Shown here: positions 61,618 through 64,000 of the stretch, in pieces
How positions within the stretch are numbered: the first letter of the stretch is position 1
How the letters are laid out: each line of letters opens with the position of its first letter
NCBI RefSeq assembly: GCF_009363555.1
Contig: NZ_CP045372.1
Span: 1,623,501 to 1,687,500, forward strand
Length of the DNA stretch: 64,000 nucleotides
Reading direction: 5' to 3'
Origin: Sulfitobacter sp. THAF37
GTDB taxonomy: Bacteria > Pseudomonadota > Alphaproteobacteria > Rhodobacterales > Rhodobacteraceae
The notes under the pieces: generated by a model
What the model saw: only the letters and a program-made list of their open reading frames with translations
The model's database searches: none
Told to the model about the DNA's origin: nothing
Program-made: the position numbers and the translations under genes

Positions 61618-61659
61618 CGGCGACAGACCGGTCGCCGGAGTATTTGGGGCATAAAGAAG
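61618..61659 (+). terminator. Hairpin plus TATTT…GAAG gene-end motif after eda
   Basis: A 7-bp hairpin CGGCGAC/GTCGCCG (61618-61637) overlaps CCGGAGTATTTGGGGCATA then AAGAAG (61635-61659). It is the same arrangement as at 14980-15031. Confidence 0.55.
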
Positions 61660-61724
61660 CGAAAGCAGCGTGGTTTCCGCTGGTCCGCCCGGCTATGAAG
61701 GCGGCGGACCAGCCGGAGGACGAC

Positions 61725-62675
61725 ATGAAGAAACTACTGATCACGCGGCCTTTGCCGGACAAGGTGGTGGCAGAGGCGCAGCGGCATTTCGAGGTGGAGG
61801 TGCGGCCGGAAACCCTGCCGTTGTCGACAGAAGAGAAGGCCCGTGCGCTGGCGGAGTTCGATGCCGTGTTGCCGACGCTGGGAGATCGTTTCGACGCGTC
61901 GTTCTTCGAGGCGCCTCCGCGCTGTCAGATTCTCGCCAATTTCGGCGTCGGCTACAACCACATCGACGCCGAGGCGGCCCGCGCTGCAGGGGTCGCGGTC
62001 AGCAATACCCCCGGCGCGGTCACGGACGCGACCGCGGACATTGCCATCACGCTGATGTTGATGACATGCCGCCGCGCGGGCGAGGGGGAGCGGATGGTGC
62101 GCGGTGGCCGTTGGCCGGGCTGGCACCCCACGCAGCTACTGGGGCTTCACGTGACCGGCAAGACGCTTGGCGTCGTCGGCATGGGGCGGATTGGCAAGGC
62201 CATTGCGCAGCGTGCCGCGCTGGGGTTCGGGATGAAGGTGGTCTTCTTTAACCGTTCGCCGGTGACGGACCTGCCATTCGAGGCAGCGCAATTGGACAGG
62301 CTGGAAGATGTGCTGGGCGCGGCCGATGTGGTCGTCCTTGCCGTGCCCGCGACGCCGCAGACGCATCACCTGATCGACGCGGCGGCGCTGGGCGCGATGC
62401 GGCAGCACGCCTTTGTGGTCAACATCTCCCGGGGCGACGTGGTGGACGAGGCGGCGCTGATCGACGCGCTGCGACAGGGCCGCATTGCGGGCGCGGGGCT
62501 GGACGTCTACGAGTTCGAGCCAGACGTGCCGCGCGCCCTGCGCGAGATGGAGAACGTGACGCTGTTGCCGCACCTCGGGACCTCGACACTGGAGGTGCGG
62601 GAGGACATGGGCATGATGGCGGTCGCGAACCTGGTTGCCTTTTTCAAGGACGGCAGGCCGCTGAACCCGGTTTAG
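61725..62675 (+). CDS. D-2-hydroxyacid dehydrogenase (glyoxylate/hydroxypyruvate reductase-like)
   Basis: The 316 aa NAD(P)-dependent enzyme has the Rossmann motif GKTLGVVGMGRIGKAIAQRA (near residues 147-166), the catalytic Arg in NISRGDVVDEAAL, the Glu in DVYEFEPDVP and the His in LLPHLGTSTLE. It probably reduces glyoxylate or hydroxypyruvate. GGAGGACG precedes the ATG at 61725. It is separated from eda by the gene-end motif, so it likely has its own promoter. Confidence 0.92.
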   Translation: MKKLLITRPLPDKVVAEAQRHFEVEVRPETLPLSTEEKARALAEFDAVLPTLGDRFDASFFEAPPRCQILANFGVGYNHIDAEAARAAGVAVSNTPGAVTDATADIAITLMLMTCRRAGEGERMVRGGRWPGWHPTQLLGLHVTGKTLGVVGMGRIGKAIAQRAALGFGMKVVFFNRSPVTDLPFEAAQLDRLEDVLGAADVVVLAVPATPQTHHLIDAAALGAMRQHAFVVNISRGDVVDEAALIDALRQGRIAGAGLDVYEFEPDVPRALREMENVTLLPHLGTSTLEVREDMGMMAVANLVAFFKDGRPLNPV

Positions 62676-62747
62676 GGCGCGACCGAGAACCCGCCTCCGG
62701 CGCAGCGCCGATTGTTTTCGCTGTGGGTGTTCGGTGGCCGCCGCGTG

Positions 62748-64000
62748 CTATTCCGCCGCTTGCCTTTCCACCCTCGCCCCGTCGGGGATGGTAGGTGCGG
62801 CGCTGTTCAACGCCTCGATGGCAAAGCCCGCGGCGGCCTTGTACTTGGCCATGAACTCTGCCCGTTCCATTGGCGGGATCACCTCGTCGATGTCGTCGAA
62901 GTTGCCGCCGCAGCGGTCGTTTACCATATTCAGCAGGCCAAAGGGCCCGGCGCCCCGGTTGCGCAGGATCAGGGCCGAGATCGGCGCGCAGAGCTTTGCG
63001 TCGAAAGCCGCCAGCGCCGCGGGTGTGACGCCATGAGAGAGGAAGGCCGCGCCCAGCTCGCGCGCGTCCACGATGGCCTGGCTCGCCCCGTTCGAGCCGG
63101 TCGGATACATCGCGTGGGCCGCGTCGCCCATCAGGGCCACGGGGCCGTCGGCCCAGGTGTCCACCGGATCTCGGTCGATCATCGGGTTCTCGTAGGCCAC
63201 CTGCGCCCCGCGCAGCAGGGCCGGCACGTCGAGCCAGTCATAAACCCAGTCGTCGAAGTGATGTGCGAAATCCTCGATCTTCACCTGTCGGAACCAGCCG
63301 ACGCCGTCGCGCGCCGCAGGATCGTCCATGGTGACTTCCGCGATCCAGTTGACCTGCGCCAGCCCGGTGTCGGGGTCGGGCGGCGAGATCGGGTAAATCA
63401 CCATCCGCTGGCGATGGGTGCCCAGCCCGATGAAGGACGCGCCGGTGCGCACGGGTTTGACCATGCTGGTGCCGCGCCACATCACCGCGCCGCCCCAGTG
63501 GATCGGCGGCTGATCGGGATGCATCTGTGCGCGGACCCGCGAATGGATCCCGTCCGCGCCGATCAGCAGCGCGCCGCCCTCCTGCCGCTCCGCCCCGTCC
63601 GCATCGGTGATCAGCGCCGTCACGCCACCGGTTTCGTTTTTCTGATAACCTGTCACGCGGCTGCCCAGCCGGATCGCGTCCTCACCGGCGCGGTCCAGCA
63701 GCACCTGCGCCAGCAGCATCTGCAACTGGCCCCGGTGCATGGCGTATTGCGGCCAGTTGTATCCCGCCTCCAGCCCCCGTGGCTCAGCATAGATTTCCTG
63801 GCCCTGCTGGCCCACCAACGCCCATTCCCGGGCGGGCACACCGGCCTTGTCCAGGTCCGCCGCGGTGATCCCCATCTCGAACAATTCGCGGACCGCGTTG
63901 GGTTGCAGATTGATGCCCACCCCGAGGGGCCGCAGCGCGCCCACGGATTCGAAGATCGTGAAGGGGACACCGATCTGGTGCAGCGTCAGCCCAAGGGCAA
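62748..64000 (-). CDS. FAD-dependent monooxygenase, 5' end cut off by the window
   Basis: The reading frame runs off the right edge; codons before the visible GTG (ALGLTLHQIGVPFTIFES…) continue the family, so at least 20 N-terminal residues with the GxGxxG are outside. The visible part has the second FAD motif GPVALMGDAAHAMYPTGSNGASQAIVDARELGAAF and the middle motif LLIGADGIHSRVR. It resembles salicylate/6-hydroxynicotinate-type flavin hydroxylases. The substrate is unknown, and no partner gene is visible in the window. Confidence 0.9.
   Translation of the reverse strand, partial: ALGLTLHQIGVPFTIFESVGALRPLGVGINLQPNAVRELFEMGITAADLDKAGVPAREWALVGQQGQEIYAEPRGLEAGYNWPQYAMHRGQLQMLLAQVLLDRAGEDAIRLGSRVTGYQKNETGGVTALITDADGAERQEGGALLIGADGIHSRVRAQMHPDQPPIHWGGAVMWRGTSMVKPVRTGASFIGLGTHRQRMVIYPISPPDPDTGLAQVNWIAEVTMDDPAARDGVGWFRQVKIEDFAHHFDDWVYDWLDVPALLRGAQVAYENPMIDRDPVDTWADGPVALMGDAAHAMYPTGSNGASQAIVDARELGAAFLSHGVTPAALAAFDAKLCAPISALILRNRGAGPFGLLNMVNDRCGGNFDDIDEVIPPMERAEFMAKYKAAAGFAIEALNSAAPTIPDGARVERQAAE

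Noticed and set aside
58937..61762. A 941-codon open frame antisense to edd and eda
   Set aside because: It mirrors the codon pattern of edd-eda, has no recognisable domain and is not preceded by a ribosome site.
1..64000. tRNA, rRNA, riboswitch or CRISPR elements
   Set aside because: No cloverleaf-like arms with a TTC box, no repeat-spacer pattern and no recognisable riboswitch core were seen by eye. A covariance-model search was not possible.

Overview
The window looks like chromosomal DNA from an alphaproteobacterium of the Roseobacter group (Rhodobacteraceae). It has high GC, dense ATGA and GTGA start/stop overlaps, TRAP and oligopeptide uptake systems, a MOFRL glycerate kinase, a C-P lyase cluster, an Entner-Doudoroff edd-eda pair, and the hairpin plus TATTT...GAAG gene-end motif that I associate with this family. 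The genus cannot be fixed from the sequence. No rRNA, tRNA, CRISPR array, integrase or transposase was recognised. Layout, left end to 21 kb: a housekeeping stretch (UPF0262 3' part, LMW phosphatase-like protein, SnoaL-like protein, GNAT acetyltransferase, small lipoprotein, lepA) is followed by a 359-bp gap rich in short palindromes and a DUF3072 gene. Seven minus-strand genes (4870-11433) then form one chain: two MurG-like and two GT4-like glycosyltransferases, a histidine phosphatase, a polysaccharide deacetylase and a small methyltransferase. All six junctions are 4-nt overlaps, so this is probably one glycan-building operon of unknown product. An MscS channel and a Tat-exported metallo-beta-lactamase-fold protein precede a Yej-like oligopeptide ABC operon (fused ATPase, binding protein, two permeases). 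A second member of the methyltransferase family follows. From 21.7 to 34 kb: an IclR regulator heads a six-gene acyl-CoA catabolic operon resembling the pim (pimeloyl-CoA) system but without a thiolase. Next come rpe, a Tudor-like DUF2945 gene coupled to topoisomerase IB, and two adjacent PLP aminotransferases. From 34 to 41 kb: a TRAP transporter (dctPQM), a MarR regulator, a ferredoxin-type reductase and a two-subunit Rieske oxygenase form an uptake-and-oxidation module. The TRAP and reductase promoters share a TATATGNNTTTTCAT motif. From 41 to 46 kb: glycerate kinase, a decayed UDP-glucose dehydrogenase, a haem-oxygenase-like ABM protein, a ChaN-like protein and an orphan Fe(III)-binding protein. 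Two copies of one 28-nt palindrome in opposite orientation bracket this stretch. From 45.9 to 58.9 kb lies a nearly complete phosphonate cluster: phnM, a DUF1045 2H phosphoesterase, phnN-L-K-J, a DUF559 gene, phnI-H-G, phnF, a hexapeptide acetyltransferase, and phnE-E-D-C. PhnP is absent; the 2H protein may replace it. Two putative Pho boxes and a PhnF-type dyad suggest phosphate-starvation activation plus local repression. The right end holds edd and eda behind a LacI-type palindrome, a 2-hydroxyacid dehydrogenase, and a truncated FAD monooxygenase.
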